Assembly (NCBI RefSeq): GCF_041729615.1
Contig: NZ_CP154874.1
Location: forward strand, 1,121,001 to 1,185,000
Length of the DNA: 64,000 bases
Origin: Pseudomonas alcaligenes
GTDB lineage: Bacteria; Pseudomonadota; Gammaproteobacteria; Pseudomonadales; Pseudomonadaceae
Direction: 5' to 3'
Shown: positions 1 through 8,992 of the stretch, piece after piece
Numbering within the stretch: the stretch's first letter is position 1
Layout: each line of letters begins with the position of its first letter
Made by a program: the position numbers and the translations under genes
The notes under the pieces: generated by a model
The model's database searches: none
Told to the model about the DNA's origin: nothing
Seen by the model: only the letters and a program-made list of their open reading frames with translations

Positions 1-570
1 AATGGTGTCGTCGCCAAACACCTTGGCCAGGCGTTCCTGGAGGATGGCCACAGCGTCCTTGGCGGTGAGGCTCTTCGGCTCGTCCTGCAGGTCACCGCGG
101 GCGGCGATGTTGTTCAGGTAGTCGGAAAGCATCAGGCCGAGGTCGGCCAGCGTCGGGTCGCCGGCGTGGAAGGCGTCCGAGGCGGCGCCGTAGAGTTCCT
201 GCGAGATCAGGCCGAAGTCGGCGGTGCCGCGCGCCTCGAGCATGCGGATCACCATGCGGTATTCCTTGCACATGCGCCGCATGATCTGCCCGACCGGATT
301 GAACTGGCCGAGCTGGCGGGTGATGTCGCGCTCGATGTTCTGGAATTCCAGCTTCTTCGCCACCGGGTCGAAGGCCAGCGGGCGACTGTCGTAGTAGGCG
401 CGATCGACCGCCGGCAGCTCGCGCCCCTTGGCCTTGAGGAAGCCCTGGCGCACGCCGTCATCCCACTTGATGGCATCGAGCACGCGGATCGGCGTCTGCG
501 CCTCGACCAGGCGCCCGGACAGGGCGCGGATCGTGTCGTGATAGTCGTCCTGGGACTTGCGCCGGCTCAT
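1..570 (-). CDS. DUF1704 / QEGLA-motif family protein, N-terminal part
   Basis: The reading frame opens at ATG 570 and runs off the left edge of the window after 190 codons without a stop, so only the N-terminus is visible. It begins MSRRKSQDDYHDTIRALSGR and contains IRVLDAIKWD and RELPAVDRAYYD, which I recognise as the start of the DUF1704 family (TIGR02421). Members of that family carry a possible metal-binding HExxxH and a QEGLA motif further on, outside this window. It starts 9 bases after the stop of the upstream lipoprotein gene, so the two are probably cotranscribed. The family name 'flavohemoglobin expression-modulating' is an annotation tradition; the function is not established here. 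Confidence 0.6.
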   Translation of the reverse strand, partial: MSRRKSQDDYHDTIRALSGRLVEAQTPIRVLDAIKWDDGVRQGFLKAKGRELPAVDRAYYDSRPLAFDPVAKKLEFQNIERDITRQLGQFNPVGQIMRRMCKEYRMVIRMLEARGTADFGLISQELYGAASDAFHAGDPTLADLGLMLSDYLNNIAARGDLQDEPKSLTAKDAVAILQERLAKVFGDDTI

Positions 571-579
571 GCGCAACCC

Positions 580-1131
580 TTACTCGACGCTGCGCTGGTA
601 GCGCGCCACTTCGACGAAGACGTCGGCGTTGGCCTGGTCGTCGAGGTAGCCGAACACCTGCTCCAGTGGGCTGGTCACCAGCACCGCCTCGCCTTCCGGG
701 GTTTCCACCGGCTGGCCCTGCAGCACGCCGCCTTCCATCTCCTGGAGGATGCGCTCGACATCCAGGTTGTAGATCACCAGTTCGTTGCCGGCGGTCAGCT
801 CGAAGCCGGCGATGGCAAAGTTGGCACCCAGGCGCTTGGGCAGGCCGGCGGAGATGTACCAGCGGCGGCCATGGTGGGCCACGGTGAAACCGTATTCCTC
901 GGCCGCGCCATCCTCGGCGCTGTCGCTCCAGGCCTTGGCGCGATAGAGGTTGGAGCCGGCGCGGGCGATGGACAGGTACTGCCGCTCGCCCCACTCGTCC
1001 TTGCGCTCCCAGTCGCCGAGCAACGGCATCGGCGCCGCCTCGTTGGCCGGAATGGGGTCCTTGAAGGTCACCAGGCAACCGCTCAACAGCAGGCAACTCA
1101 GGGCGGCTAAGGCCACGCGCCAGGCTTTCAT
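580..1131 (-). CDS. Putative lipoprotein of unknown function
   Basis: About 183 residues with an N-terminal hydrophobic signal ending in the lipobox LLSGC (Cys near residue 19), so it is predicted to be lipid-anchored. No catalytic motif is recognised; the body is rich in aromatic and acidic residues. Two adjacent ATG codons exist at 1134 and 1131. The Shine-Dalgarno AAGGAG ends only 3 bases before the first but 6 before the second, so 1131 is preferred. It is followed after 9 bases by the DUF1704-type gene on the same strand and preceded by the terminator of the TetR gene, so it probably heads its own two-gene unit. A role in the envelope is inferred from the lipobox only. Confidence 0.75.
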   Translation of the reverse strand: MKAWRVALAALSCLLLSGCLVTFKDPIPANEAAPMPLLGDWERKDEWGERQYLSIARAGSNLYRAKAWSDSAEDGAAEEYGFTVAHHGRRWYISAGLPKRLGANFAIAGFELTAGNELVIYNLDVERILQEMEGGVLQGQPVETPEGEAVLVTSPLEQVFGYLDDQANADVFVEVARYQRSVE

Positions 1132-1170
1132 CATGCACTCCTTGTGAGGTTCGGTCGGCTGCCAGAAACG

Positions 1171-1193
1171 AAAAGCCCCGCCGGGGCGGGGCT
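1171..1193 (-). terminator. Intrinsic terminator of the TetR gene
   Basis: A perfect 9-bp stem AGCCCCGCC/GGCGGGGCT with a tiny loop. On the minus strand it is followed by TTTTCGTTTC. It lies 6 bases after the TetR-family stop codon and separates that gene from the lipoprotein gene. Confidence 0.85.
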
Positions 1194-1198
1194 GGGAC

Positions 1199-1912
1199 TC
1201 AAGACCCGATCAGCAGGTCCAGGAAGCGCTGCAATACGGCGCGCTGAGCCTCTAGATCGAAGTCTTCCACCCCATCGACGATGGCATGATATTCCATCCG
1301 CAAAATAAGCGTAGTCAACACCTGTGCATCCTCGAAGGGTGCGGTGGAGCCCATGGCCCTCACCGCGCGCTCGGCGAAGCGCATGCGCAGGCTCTGGTGG
1401 GCGAGGAACAGCGGGCGCAGTTCGGCATTGGTCAGCGCCTCCTGGCGAAAGGCCAGTTCCACCAGCAGCTCGTCGTCGTGCGCACGCATCTTGGCCTGCA
1501 CATGGGCGACGGCCAGGTCGATGACATGGGCGACCATCTCGCGGCGGGCAGCGGGATCATTCGCAATGGCCGCGGCGATGCGCCGGAAGTCCTCGTCCAC
1601 CCCGGCCCAGAGCGCCGCCAGGCTTGCCGAGCTGCGCTGCACGAACAGCGCGAAGCTGTCGGCGATCAGGTCCTGGATGTCCTTGAAATAGTAGGTGGTG
1701 GCCGACAGCGGCACCCCGGCCTCGGCGGCCACCGCGCGATGGCGTACCCCGCGCAGCCCCTCGCGCACGATGATGCGCAATGCCGCCTCGAGGATGCTCA
1801 GGCGGCGCTGCTCGCTGCCCTGGCGACTGGCCTTGCGGCCACGATACTGCACGGATTCGGCTAACTCGCCGGCCAAGCGGACCGGACACTGCGCGGCGGA
1901 GCTGGAGTTCAC
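1199..1912 (-). CDS. TetR/AcrR family transcriptional regulator
   Basis: 237 residues. The N-terminal helix-turn-helix occupies about residues 36-85 (ILEAALRIIVREGLRGVRHR ... VPLSATTYYFKD), the usual TetR DNA-binding signature; the remainder is an all-helical ligand-binding and dimer domain. The start is GTG at 1912, preceded by GAGGAAGG at 7 bases. The first 30 residues before the HTH are longer than usual, and a later start cannot be excluded. It lies directly downstream of lysS but behind a strong terminator, so it is probably transcribed separately. The same order (prfB-lysS-TetR gene) is what I remember from P. aeruginosa. Ligand and targets are unknown. Confidence 0.85.
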   Translation of the reverse strand: MNSSSAAQCPVRLAGELAESVQYRGRKASRQGSEQRRLSILEAALRIIVREGLRGVRHRAVAAEAGVPLSATTYYFKDIQDLIADSFALFVQRSSASLAALWAGVDEDFRRIAAAIANDPAARREMVAHVIDLAVAHVQAKMRAHDDELLVELAFRQEALTNAELRPLFLAHQSLRMRFAERAVRAMGSTAPFEDAQVLTTLILRMEYHAIVDGVEDFDLEAQRAVLQRFLDLLIGS

Positions 1913-1942
1913 TGCTGGACCTTCCTCGCACTGGCTGAAGAC

Positions 1943-1977
1943 AAAAAACAGGGGCCTGCCATGACGGCAGACCCCTG
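1943..1977 (-). terminator. Intrinsic terminator of the prfB-lysS operon
   Basis: A 12-bp stem (CAGGGGTCTGCC with GGCAGGCCCCTG on the minus strand, one wobble pair) is followed on the minus strand by TTTTTT. It sits about 65 bases after the lysS stop and just upstream of the TetR gene. Confidence 0.85.
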
Positions 1978-2043
1978 ACTTTCAAACAGCGAGATGGCCA
2001 AGTGCCACCCTGACTCCAACGGTGCCCTTTCCGGGCGCCGCGA

Positions 2044-3561
2044 TCAAGCCTGCGGACGCATATGCGGGAACAGGATCACATCGCGGATGGACGGCGAATT
2101 GGTCAGAAGCATTACCAGGCGGTCAATACCGATACCCTCGCCGGCGGTGGGCGGCATGCCGTATTCCAGGGCGCGGACGAAGTCGGCGTCGTAGTGCATG
2201 GCCTCGTCGTCGCCGGCGTCCTTGTCGGCCACCTGCTGCAGGAAGCGCGCGGCCTGGTCTTCGGCATCATTCAGCTCGGAGTAGGCGTTCGCAATTTCCC
2301 TTCCACCGATAAACAGCTCGAAGCGATCGGTGACGCTCGGATCGTCGTCGCTGCGACGGGCCAGCGGCGAGACTTCGAACGGGTAGCGGGTGATGAAATG
2401 CGGCTGTTCCAGCTTGTGCTCGACCAGCTCCTCGAAAATCATCACCTGCAGCTTGCCCAGGCCTTCGAAGCCGAGCACCTTGGCGCCGGCCTTCTTGGCG
2501 ATCTCGCGGGCCTTGTCGATGTCGTTGAGGTCGGCGGCACTGATCTCCGGGTTGTACTTGAGGATCGAGTCGAACACCGACAGGCGCACGAACGGCTCGC
2601 CGAAGTGGAACACCTTGTCGCCGTAGGGCACGTCGGTGCTGCCCAGCACCGCCAGGGCCAGCTCGCGGAACAGTTCCTCGGTGAGGTCCATGTTGTCTTC
2701 GTAGTCGGCGTAGGCCTGGTAGAACTCGAGCATGGTGAACTCGGGGTTGTGCCGGGTCGAGACGCCTTCGTTACGGAAGTTGCGGTTGATCTCGAAGACC
2801 TTCTCGAAGCCACCGACCACCAGGCGCTTGAGGTACAGCTCCGGCGCGATGCGCAGGAACATGGCCATGTCCAGGGCGTTGTGGTGGGTCTCGAACGGCT
2901 TGGCCGCGGCGCCGCCGGGGATGGTCTGCAGCATCGGGGTTTCCACTTCGAGGAAACCGCGCTCGTTGAGGAAGCGACGGATGTGCGCGATCACCTGGGA
3001 ACGCACGCGGAAGGTGTCACGCACCTCCTCGTTGACGATCAGGTCGACGTAGCGCTGGCGGTAGCGCTGCTCGGTGTCGGTGAGGCCGTGGTGCTTGTCC
3101 GGCAGCGGGCGCAGCGACTTGGTCAGCAGGCGCACGTTGAGCATGTCGACGTACAGGTCGCCCTTGCCGGAACGGGCCAGGGTGCCCTCGGCGGCGATGA
3201 TGTCGCCCAGATCGAAGTGCTTGACCGCTTCCAGCTGCTCGGCCGGCAGGGTCTTGCGGTTGACGTAGACCTGCAGGCGCCCGGAGGTGTCCTGGATGAC
3301 CATGAAGGCGCCACGGTTGAGCATGATGCGCCCGGCGACCTTGACCGGAATGGCGGCCGCTTCCAGCTCTTCCTTGGTCTTCTCCGCGTACTGTTTCTGC
3401 AGGTCGGCGCACAGGCTGTCACGGCGGAAATCGTTGGGGAAGGCATTGCCCTGCTCACGGACGGCAGCCAGCTTTTCCTTGCGCTGGGCAATCAGCTTGT
3501 TTTCTTCGTGCTGCCGCTCTTCGTGGGAGAGGGTTTGCGGATCGAGTTGTTGGTCGCTCAT
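2044..3561 (-). CDS. lysS: Lysyl-tRNA synthetase, class II
   Basis: 505 residues, normal length for LysRS. It charges tRNA-Lys with lysine in the cytoplasm. An N-terminal OB-fold anticodon-binding domain (about 60-180) precedes the class II core, with motif 2 [20 protein letters not shown] and motif 3 [12 protein letters not shown] close to the C-terminus. The start is ATG 3561. It lies 53 bases downstream of prfB on the same strand, the conserved prfB-lysS operon, and is closed by the terminator at 1943-1977. Identification is secure. Confidence 0.98.
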   Translation of the reverse strand: MSDQQLDPQTLSHEERQHEENKLIAQRKEKLAAVREQGNAFPNDFRRDSLCADLQKQYAEKTKEELEAAAIPVKVAGRIMLNRGAFMVIQDTSGRLQVYVNRKTLPAEQLEAVKHFDLGDIIAAEGTLARSGKGDLYVDMLNVRLLTKSLRPLPDKHHGLTDTEQRYRQRYVDLIVNEEVRDTFRVRSQVIAHIRRFLNERGFLEVETPMLQTIPGGAAAKPFETHHNALDMAMFLRIAPELYLKRLVVGGFEKVFEINRNFRNEGVSTRHNPEFTMLEFYQAYADYEDNMDLTEELFRELALAVLGSTDVPYGDKVFHFGEPFVRLSVFDSILKYNPEISAADLNDIDKAREIAKKAGAKVLGFEGLGKLQVMIFEELVEHKLEQPHFITRYPFEVSPLARRSDDDPSVTDRFELFIGGREIANAYSELNDAEDQAARFLQQVADKDAGDDEAMHYDADFVRALEYGMPPTAGEGIGIDRLVMLLTNSPSIRDVILFPHMRPQA

Positions 3562-3614
3562 GGTCGTTCTATCTGCCTGGCGTCTGTATCAGTTGAGTTC
3601 GGGGGCGTGAGGGC

Positions 3615-4710
3615 TCAGAGCCCCTGTTTGAGGCTGGCCTCGAGGTACTGGTCGAGGTCGCCGTCGAGGACCTTCTGGCAGTCGCTGCGCTCGACGCCGG
3701 TACGCAGATCCTTGATGCGCGAGTCATCGAGTACGTAGGAGCGAATCTGGTGGCCCCAGCCGATGTCGGACTTGGAGTCCTCCAGGGCCTGTGAGGCGGC
3801 GGTGCGCTTCATCATCTCCAGCTCGTACAACTTGGCCCGCAACATCTTCATCGCGGTGTCCTTGTTGGCGTGCTGGGAACGTTCGTTCTGGCAGGCCACC
3901 ACGGTGTTGGTCGGCACGTGGGTGATACGCACCGCCGAGTCAGTGGTGTTGACGTGCTGACCACCGGCACCGGAGGAGCGGTAGGTGTCGATGCGCAGGT
4001 CGGCCGGGTTGATCTCGATCTCGACCTTGTCGTCGATCTCGGGGGACACGAACACCGCCGAGAACGAGGTGTGGCGGCGGGCGCCGGAGTCGAACGGGCT
4101 CTTGCGCACCAGGCGGTGCACGCCGATCTCGGTGCGCAGCCAGCCGAAGGCGTACTCGCCCTTGATGTGCACGGTGGCGCCCTTGATGCCGGCGACTTCG
4201 CCTTCGGACAGTTCGATGATGGTGGCGTCGAAGCCGCGCTTGTCGGCCCAGCGCAGGTACATGCGCAGCAGGATGTTGGCCCAGTCCTGCGCTTCGGTAC
4301 CGCCGGAGCCGGCCTGGATGTCCAGGTAGCAGTTGTTCGGGTCCATCTCACCGCTGAACATGCGGCGGAATTCCAGCTTCTCGAGGATTTCGCGCAGGCG
4401 CTCGACTTCGGCGACGATGTCGTTGACCGCGCCCTCGTCGTTCTCTTCGGCGGCCATTTCCAGCAGGTCTTTGGAGTCGGCCAGGCTGCCGGTGAGGTCG
4501 TCGATGGTTTCGACGATCTGCGCCAGCATGGCGCGCTCGCGACCCAGGCCCTGGGCGTACTCGGGCTTGTTCCAGACGCTGGCGTCTTCCAGCTCGCGGT
4601 TTACTTCGATCAGGCGGTCATGCTTCTGATCGTAGTCAAAGATACCCCCGAATCGACAGGGTCCGCTCGGACAGGTCCTTGATGCTGTTGAGGATCGGAT
4701 TGATTTCCAT
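3615..4710 (-). CDS. prfB: Peptide chain release factor 2 (programmed +1 frameshift)
   Basis: RF2 recognises UGA/UAA and releases the peptide. The true start is ATG 4710 ([16 protein letters not shown]), and the zero frame reaches TGA at 4638-4636 after 24 codons. Translation continues only after a +1 shift, from GAC at 4637 to the stop at 3615, giving about 364 residues, the standard size. The GGQ loop is intact ([10 protein letters not shown]), and the stop-codon recognition region lies in the central domain. The upstream extension that stays in the second frame (to 4745) is not translated as such. It heads the prfB-lysS operon. Confidence 0.97.
4636..4650 (-). promoter_or_regulatory. prfB: prfB autoregulatory frameshift site
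   Basis: On the minus strand the sequence reads CGG GGG TAT CTT TGA C. The internal Shine-Dalgarno-like GGGGG lies just upstream of the slippery CTT and the in-frame TGA, the same layout as the E. coli prfB site. Low RF2 slows termination at TGA and favours the +1 shift, so RF2 controls its own synthesis. Confidence 0.95.
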
Positions 4711-4887
4711 GGTGGGCAGCACTCTCGGGCAAAGGCGCAGGGCAACCGGCCAGGCCCCGTCGCAGCGGCATGACGCCAGGCTGGACCGGACAGGCAACGG
4801 ATCGCGACCGCAAAGTTTCGGAAAAGCCGGCGAGTATACCCGACTCGATGCGCCCTGGCAGCCTGCAGCCTGACCGGCGGAGCGCCC

Positions 4888-5820
4888 TCAGAACTTGGCG
4901 CTCAGACGCAGCGCCAGGGCATTGTCGCGGGCGTCCTCGGCATAGTGGCCGGAGTAGGTCAGGCCGAGGTAGAGGCTGCGGCTGAGCTCGTGGTCCAGAC
5001 CCAGGTCGAGGCGCAGGCTGCTGCGCTCGAACTCGCGGCTCTGCAGGCGCAGGCTCTGCCCATCTGCGGTCATCGCCTCGGCATTCAGACGATCGCTGCC
5101 CAGATCCTGGCGCAGCGCCAGGCTGGCGCGCCCCACCCATTTGCGCTGCTGCCAGTACCAGGGCGCGGCCAGGCGCCAGCCGAGGGTCAGGTAGCCGCCC
5201 TCCTCGTCCGCCCCGCGCAGGCGCAGATCGCCCCGGCGCTGGGCCTCGGCATCGAGATGAACCAGGGCCAGGCCGGCGAAGGGCTCCAGGGTGAAGTCAC
5301 GAAAATCCAGGGCAAAGCTGCTCTCGCCGAACAGCTGCGCGCTGCGCGCCCGGCCGCCCTGCAGGTCGTGCCAGCCGTGCAGAAGCCCCAGGCGAAAGCC
5401 CAGCTGGTTGTACACGCGGGTGGCGGCATACAGGCCTATATGGCTGCTGTCGCTGCTGGCATGGCCCTGCTGGTGATCGAGCCGGCTGCGCGCCACCCCG
5501 GCCAGCACGCCGCCGACCCACTGCCCGCCGAGCGGCCGGTCCAGGCCCAGCAGCAGGCCTTCGCCGTGGCGCTCCAGGCCGTCGCCGTCCCAGCTGCCCT
5601 GGATGCCATAGCCACGCGCCCACAGCGGCCATTCACCGGTCTCGGGCGCCGCCTCGCGGAAGGCGAAACGCACCTGCTGCAGACGGTCCAGCGCCGCCTC
5701 GCGCGGCAGGCGACTGCCCTCCAGCAACAGCGCGCGCTGATCCAGCAACAGCGCGCCGGCCTGCGCCGCGCCGCAGCACCAGGCCAACACCAGTCCGATG
5801 GTCGTCAGACGCCAGTTCAT
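4888..5820 (-). CDS. Orphan autotransporter-type outer-membrane beta-barrel protein
   Basis: 310 residues. A signal peptide of about 22 residues ends at GAAQA. The rest consists of alternating amphipathic strands (for example [40 protein letters not shown]) and ends in LALRLSAKF, with the C-terminal Phe typical of outer-membrane barrels. It resembles the beta-domain of autotransporters, but no long passenger precedes it. The start at ATG 5820 is chosen because GGAGG lies 5 bases upstream; the in-frame GTG at 5826 overlaps that site. It is transcribed on the same strand as prfB but about 180 bases away. Function unknown. Confidence 0.7.
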   Translation of the reverse strand: MNWRLTTIGLVLAWCCGAAQAGALLLDQRALLLEGSRLPREAALDRLQQVRFAFREAAPETGEWPLWARGYGIQGSWDGDGLERHGEGLLLGLDRPLGGQWVGGVLAGVARSRLDHQQGHASSDSSHIGLYAATRVYNQLGFRLGLLHGWHDLQGGRARSAQLFGESSFALDFRDFTLEPFAGLALVHLDAEAQRRGDLRLRGADEEGGYLTLGWRLAAPWYWQQRKWVGRASLALRQDLGSDRLNAEAMTADGQSLRLQSREFERSSLRLDLGLDHELSRSLYLGLTYSGHYAEDARDNALALRLSAKF

Positions 5821-6020
5821 ACCCACCTCCCGAGCCTGCCGAGCAGTCTAACCGACTCTCGCCAGCGGCGAGCTATGCAGCCCGGGTTTGCAGATTGCCC
5901 GGAGTTTGTGTGCAATGCCGGCACGGACAGCGCTGGGCTAGACTCAAACCGTGCCCCGCCACCGCAGCCCAAGGCCACCCGGGCGAACTCTTACCGTCAC
6001 GCATTCGGAGTCGCCGCACC

Positions 6021-7664
6021 ATGCGCCCCCCTCAGAGCCTGCGCACTCGCTTCGCCCTTCTCATCGCCCTGCTGGTCGGCGCCCTCAGCTGGCTGCTCGG
6101 CAGCCTGATCGGCCATGACGCCAGCATGCGCATCCGCGAGGAGGTCGGCCGCGACCTCACCGAGGTCTCGGCGCAGATGATCGACCGCCTGGACCGCGAC
6201 ATGGCCAGCCGCGCCGCCTACCTGCAGGTGCTCGGCGGGCTGCGGGCGCTGCGCGAGCCGGATGACATCGGCGAGATCCGCCTGCTGCTCGACCGCCTGC
6301 AGCAGCAGATCCCCAGCATCGCCTGGATCGGCTTCACCGACGCCCGGGGCCAGGTCCTGGCTTCCAGCGACGGCGTGCTGGAGGGTGCCAGCATCGCCCA
6401 GCGCCCGGTCTACCTCGAGGGCCGCCAGGGCCTGTTCATCGGCGACGTGCACGAGGCGGTGCTGCTGGCTAAGCTGTTGCCCAACCCCAGCGGCGAGGCG
6501 ATGAAATTCGTCGACATCAGCCTGCCGGTACGCAACGACCTGGGCCAGCTCACCGGCGTGCTGGCCTCGCACCTGTCCTGGGGCTGGGCCGAAGAAGTGC
6601 GCCTGGCCCTGCTCGAACCGATCCAGGAACGGCGCCAGGTGGAGTTCCTGGTGCTGGGCAAGGACCACAGCGTGCTGCTGGGTCCCAAGGCGATGATCGG
6701 CCAGGTGCTCGACCTGCCCGCCCTGCGCGAGCAGCAGGGCCGGGACAGCTACTGGGCCGTGCAGGACTGGCCGGACGGCCAGGCCTACCTCACCGGCTTC
6801 GCCCACAGCCAGGGCTACCAGGACTACGCCGGCCTGGGCTGGATCGTGCTGGCGCGCCAGGCCGTCGAGCAGGCCTATGCCCCGGCCCGCGAGACCAGGC
6901 GCAACATCCTGCTCTGGGGCAGTGGGCTGGCGCTGCTGTTCGCTACCTTGGGCTGGGCACTGACCGGCTACTTCACCCGCCCCCTACGGCAGATCGCCCG
7001 CGCCGCCGACCGCCTCAGCGCCGGCGAGATCACCACCATTCCCGAGCTGCGCAGCCCCAGCGAGATCGCCGTGCTGAGTCAGTCGATCCGCCACCTGGTG
7101 GAAAGCCTCACCCACCAGCAGACAGCGCTCAACCTGATGGAGGACCTCGCCCATAGCGACCCGCTGACCGGTCTGCCCAATCGCGCGGCACTGGAACGCT
7201 TCCTGCCCGCGGCACAGCAGCGCAGCCAGGCCGGGCAAGGCTGCCTGGCCCTGCTCTATCTGGATCTGGACGGTTTCAAGCCGGTCAACGACCGCTTCGG
7301 CCACGCCGCAGGCGACCTGCTGCTCAAGGAAGTGGCCGCCCGCCTGCGCGCCTGCCTGCGCGACGGCGACCTGGTGGCGCGTCTGGGTGGAGACGAATTC
7401 CTCATGGTGCTGCAGGTGCCTGCGGCCCAGGCCCTGACTCAGGCCCGGCAGATCGCCGAGCGGGCGCTGCAGTCGCTGGCCCAACCGGTGCGCCTGGGCG
7501 AACAGGAGGCCAACGTTGGCTGCAGCATCGGCGGCGCGCTGTGGCCGCTGGACCATGCCGACCTCGGCGAGGCGCTGGAGCTGGCCGACCAGGCGCTGTA
7601 TCGCGCCAAGCACGGCGGCAAGAACCGCGCGGAATTCCAGACCGGGGCAGCGCCGGCGGCCTGA
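6021..7664 (+). CDS. Membrane diguanylate cyclase with periplasmic Cache sensor
   Basis: 547 residues from ATG 6021 (MRPPQSLRTRF). TM helix 1 lies at about 11-30, then a periplasmic double-Cache-like sensor (about 33-290), TM helix 2 (about 300-320), HAMP (about 322-375) and a C-terminal GGDEF domain. The active-site motif GGDEF is intact at residues 456-460, and the inhibitory I-site RDGD lies five residues upstream, so an active, feedback-inhibited c-di-GMP synthase is predicted. The frame is open further upstream, to 5895, but that part has no signal-like or family-like sequence. It converges on the DUF533 gene with a 3-base gap. The sensed ligand is unknown. Confidence 0.9.
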   Translation: MRPPQSLRTRFALLIALLVGALSWLLGSLIGHDASMRIREEVGRDLTEVSAQMIDRLDRDMASRAAYLQVLGGLRALREPDDIGEIRLLLDRLQQQIPSIAWIGFTDARGQVLASSDGVLEGASIAQRPVYLEGRQGLFIGDVHEAVLLAKLLPNPSGEAMKFVDISLPVRNDLGQLTGVLASHLSWGWAEEVRLALLEPIQERRQVEFLVLGKDHSVLLGPKAMIGQVLDLPALREQQGRDSYWAVQDWPDGQAYLTGFAHSQGYQDYAGLGWIVLARQAVEQAYAPARETRRNILLWGSGLALLFATLGWALTGYFTRPLRQIARAADRLSAGEITTIPELRSPSEIAVLSQSIRHLVESLTHQQTALNLMEDLAHSDPLTGLPNRAALERFLPAAQQRSQAGQGCLALLYLDLDGFKPVNDRFGHAAGDLLLKEVAARLRACLRDGDLVARLGGDEFLMVLQVPAAQALTQARQIAERALQSLAQPVRLGEQEANVGCSIGGALWPLDHADLGEALELADQALYRAKHGGKNRAEFQTGAAPAA

Positions 7665-7667
7665 GCC

Positions 7668-8408
7668 TCAGCCGGCGGCCAGCTCCTGGCGCACCTGGGC
7701 CTCCAGTTCGGCCTTGAGCGAAGGCTCCAGCTTGAGCTGGCGGGCCAGCTCCTCGAGGTAGGCGCGCTCCATGAAATGCTCCTCGTCGACCATCAGCACG
7801 CTGGCGATGTACATCTCCGCGGCCATCTCCGGGGTGCTGGCGGCGCGCGCCACCTCGGCCGGGTCGAGCGGCTTGTTCAGCTCGGCGTCGAGCCAGCGCA
7901 GCAGTTCGGGATCATTGGCCAGCGCGCCGATCTGCTCCTCGATCAGCTGGCGCTCTTTGGCGTCCACATGGCCGTCGGCCTTGGCCGCGGCCACCAGCGC
8001 CTTGAGGATCGCCTGGCTGTGCAGTTCGGCCTGCGGCGCCGGCAGGCGATCCACCGTCTGCGGCTCGGCGACCGGTCGCGCATTGGCCGCATGCTGCTGC
8101 TCCTGCCAGTTGCCGTAGGCCTTGTAGGCGATCACCCCGAGGGCGGCCAGGCCGCCATAGGTGATGACCTTGCTGCCGACCTTGCGCGCACTCTTGTTAC
8201 CCAGCAGCAGGCCCAGCGCGCCGGCTGCCAGGGCTCCGCCGCCGGCGCCCTTGAGCAGGGTGCCGAGGTCGCCACCGCCACTCTTGCCGCCACCGGCCAC
8301 GCTGCCGAGCAAGCCACCCAGGCCGCCGGACGATGAGCCGCCGGACTTCTGCTGCAGGAGGTCCTGGCCGGATTTGAGCAGCTGATCGAGCAGTCCACGG
8401 GTATTCAT
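7668..8408 (-). CDS. DUF533 / TerB-like membrane protein
   Basis: 246 residues from ATG 8408, preceded by GAGGAG at 6 bases. A Gly/Ser-rich N-terminal half (GGSSSGGLGGLLGSVAGGGK) leads to a short hydrophobic stretch (about 75-105), then a helical C-terminal domain (about 130-246) resembling the TerB/DUF533 fold of E. coli YebE. It is probably inner-membrane associated. No metal-binding cluster can be assigned with confidence, and function in the family is undetermined. It faces the diguanylate cyclase gene tail to tail. Confidence 0.75.
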   Translation of the reverse strand: MNTRGLLDQLLKSGQDLLQQKSGGSSSGGLGGLLGSVAGGGKSGGGDLGTLLKGAGGGALAAGALGLLLGNKSARKVGSKVITYGGLAALGVIAYKAYGNWQEQQHAANARPVAEPQTVDRLPAPQAELHSQAILKALVAAAKADGHVDAKERQLIEEQIGALANDPELLRWLDAELNKPLDPAEVARAASTPEMAAEMYIASVLMVDEEHFMERAYLEELARQLKLEPSLKAELEAQVRQELAAG

Positions 8409-8508
8409 ATGCTTCTCCTCTGGGGCGAATGCCATTCCATGCACAGACCGATTCTAGCCAGCGGGGTTGCCGGCTGGCGTGCAGAGCTGTGCTTCCGGAT
8501 ATTGCAGG

Positions 8509-8946
8509 CTACTCGCCGATGTCCTCATGCCACAGCTCGGGGCGGGCGGCGATGAAGTCCTCCATCAGCCGGATGCACTCGGCGTCCTGCAGCACCTCCA
8601 GCTGCACGCCACGCTCGCGCAGCAGCGCCTCCTCGCCAAGGAAGGTGCGGTTCTCGCCGATCACCACCCGCGGTATGCCGTACAGCAGGATGGCGCCGCT
8701 GCACATCGCGCAGGGCGACAGGGTGGTGTAGAGCACCGCCTCGCGGTAGACGCGGGCCGGCTGCCGGCCGGCATTCTCGAAGGCATCCATCTCACCGTGG
8801 CGGATAGCGCTGCCCTGCTGCACCCGGCGATTGTGGCCACGGCCGATGATGCGGCCGTCATGCACGATCACCGAGCCGATGGGAATGCCGCCCTCGGCCA
8901 GGCCCAGGCGGGCCTCGTCGATGGCAGCTTGCATGAAGGGGTCCAT
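8509..8946 (-). CDS. Fcy1-type cytosine/nucleoside deaminase
   Basis: 145 residues of the cytidine-deaminase-like zinc fold. It has the proton-shuttle motif HGE (rather than HAE) followed by MDAFENAGR, and the zinc-binding TTLSPCAMCSGAI. The remainder closely follows yeast cytosine deaminase Fcy1: GGIPIG near the N-terminus, RGHNRR, YGIPRVVIGEN, and the C-terminal FIAARPELWHEDIGE, compared with FIDERPQDWFEDIGE in yeast as I remember it. This predicts hydrolytic conversion of cytosine to uracil, a job done in most bacteria by the unrelated CodA. The start at ATG 8946 has GAGGA upstream. It lies 46 bases downstream of recJ on the same strand and may be cotranscribed. Substrate is inferred, not shown. 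Confidence 0.8.
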   Translation of the reverse strand: MDPFMQAAIDEARLGLAEGGIPIGSVIVHDGRIIGRGHNRRVQQGSAIRHGEMDAFENAGRQPARVYREAVLYTTLSPCAMCSGAILLYGIPRVVIGENRTFLGEEALLRERGVQLEVLQDAECIRLMEDFIAARPELWHEDIGE

Positions 8947-8992
8947 TGGGGTTCCTCGTGGCGTCGAAGTCCCCCTAACCCTAGGCGGCGCC

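Noticed and set aside
2062..3738. 558-codon open frame on the plus strand across lysS
   Set aside because: It is an antisense shadow of lysS/prfB typical of GC-rich DNA; no ribosome-binding site or recognisable domain, and lysS is certain.
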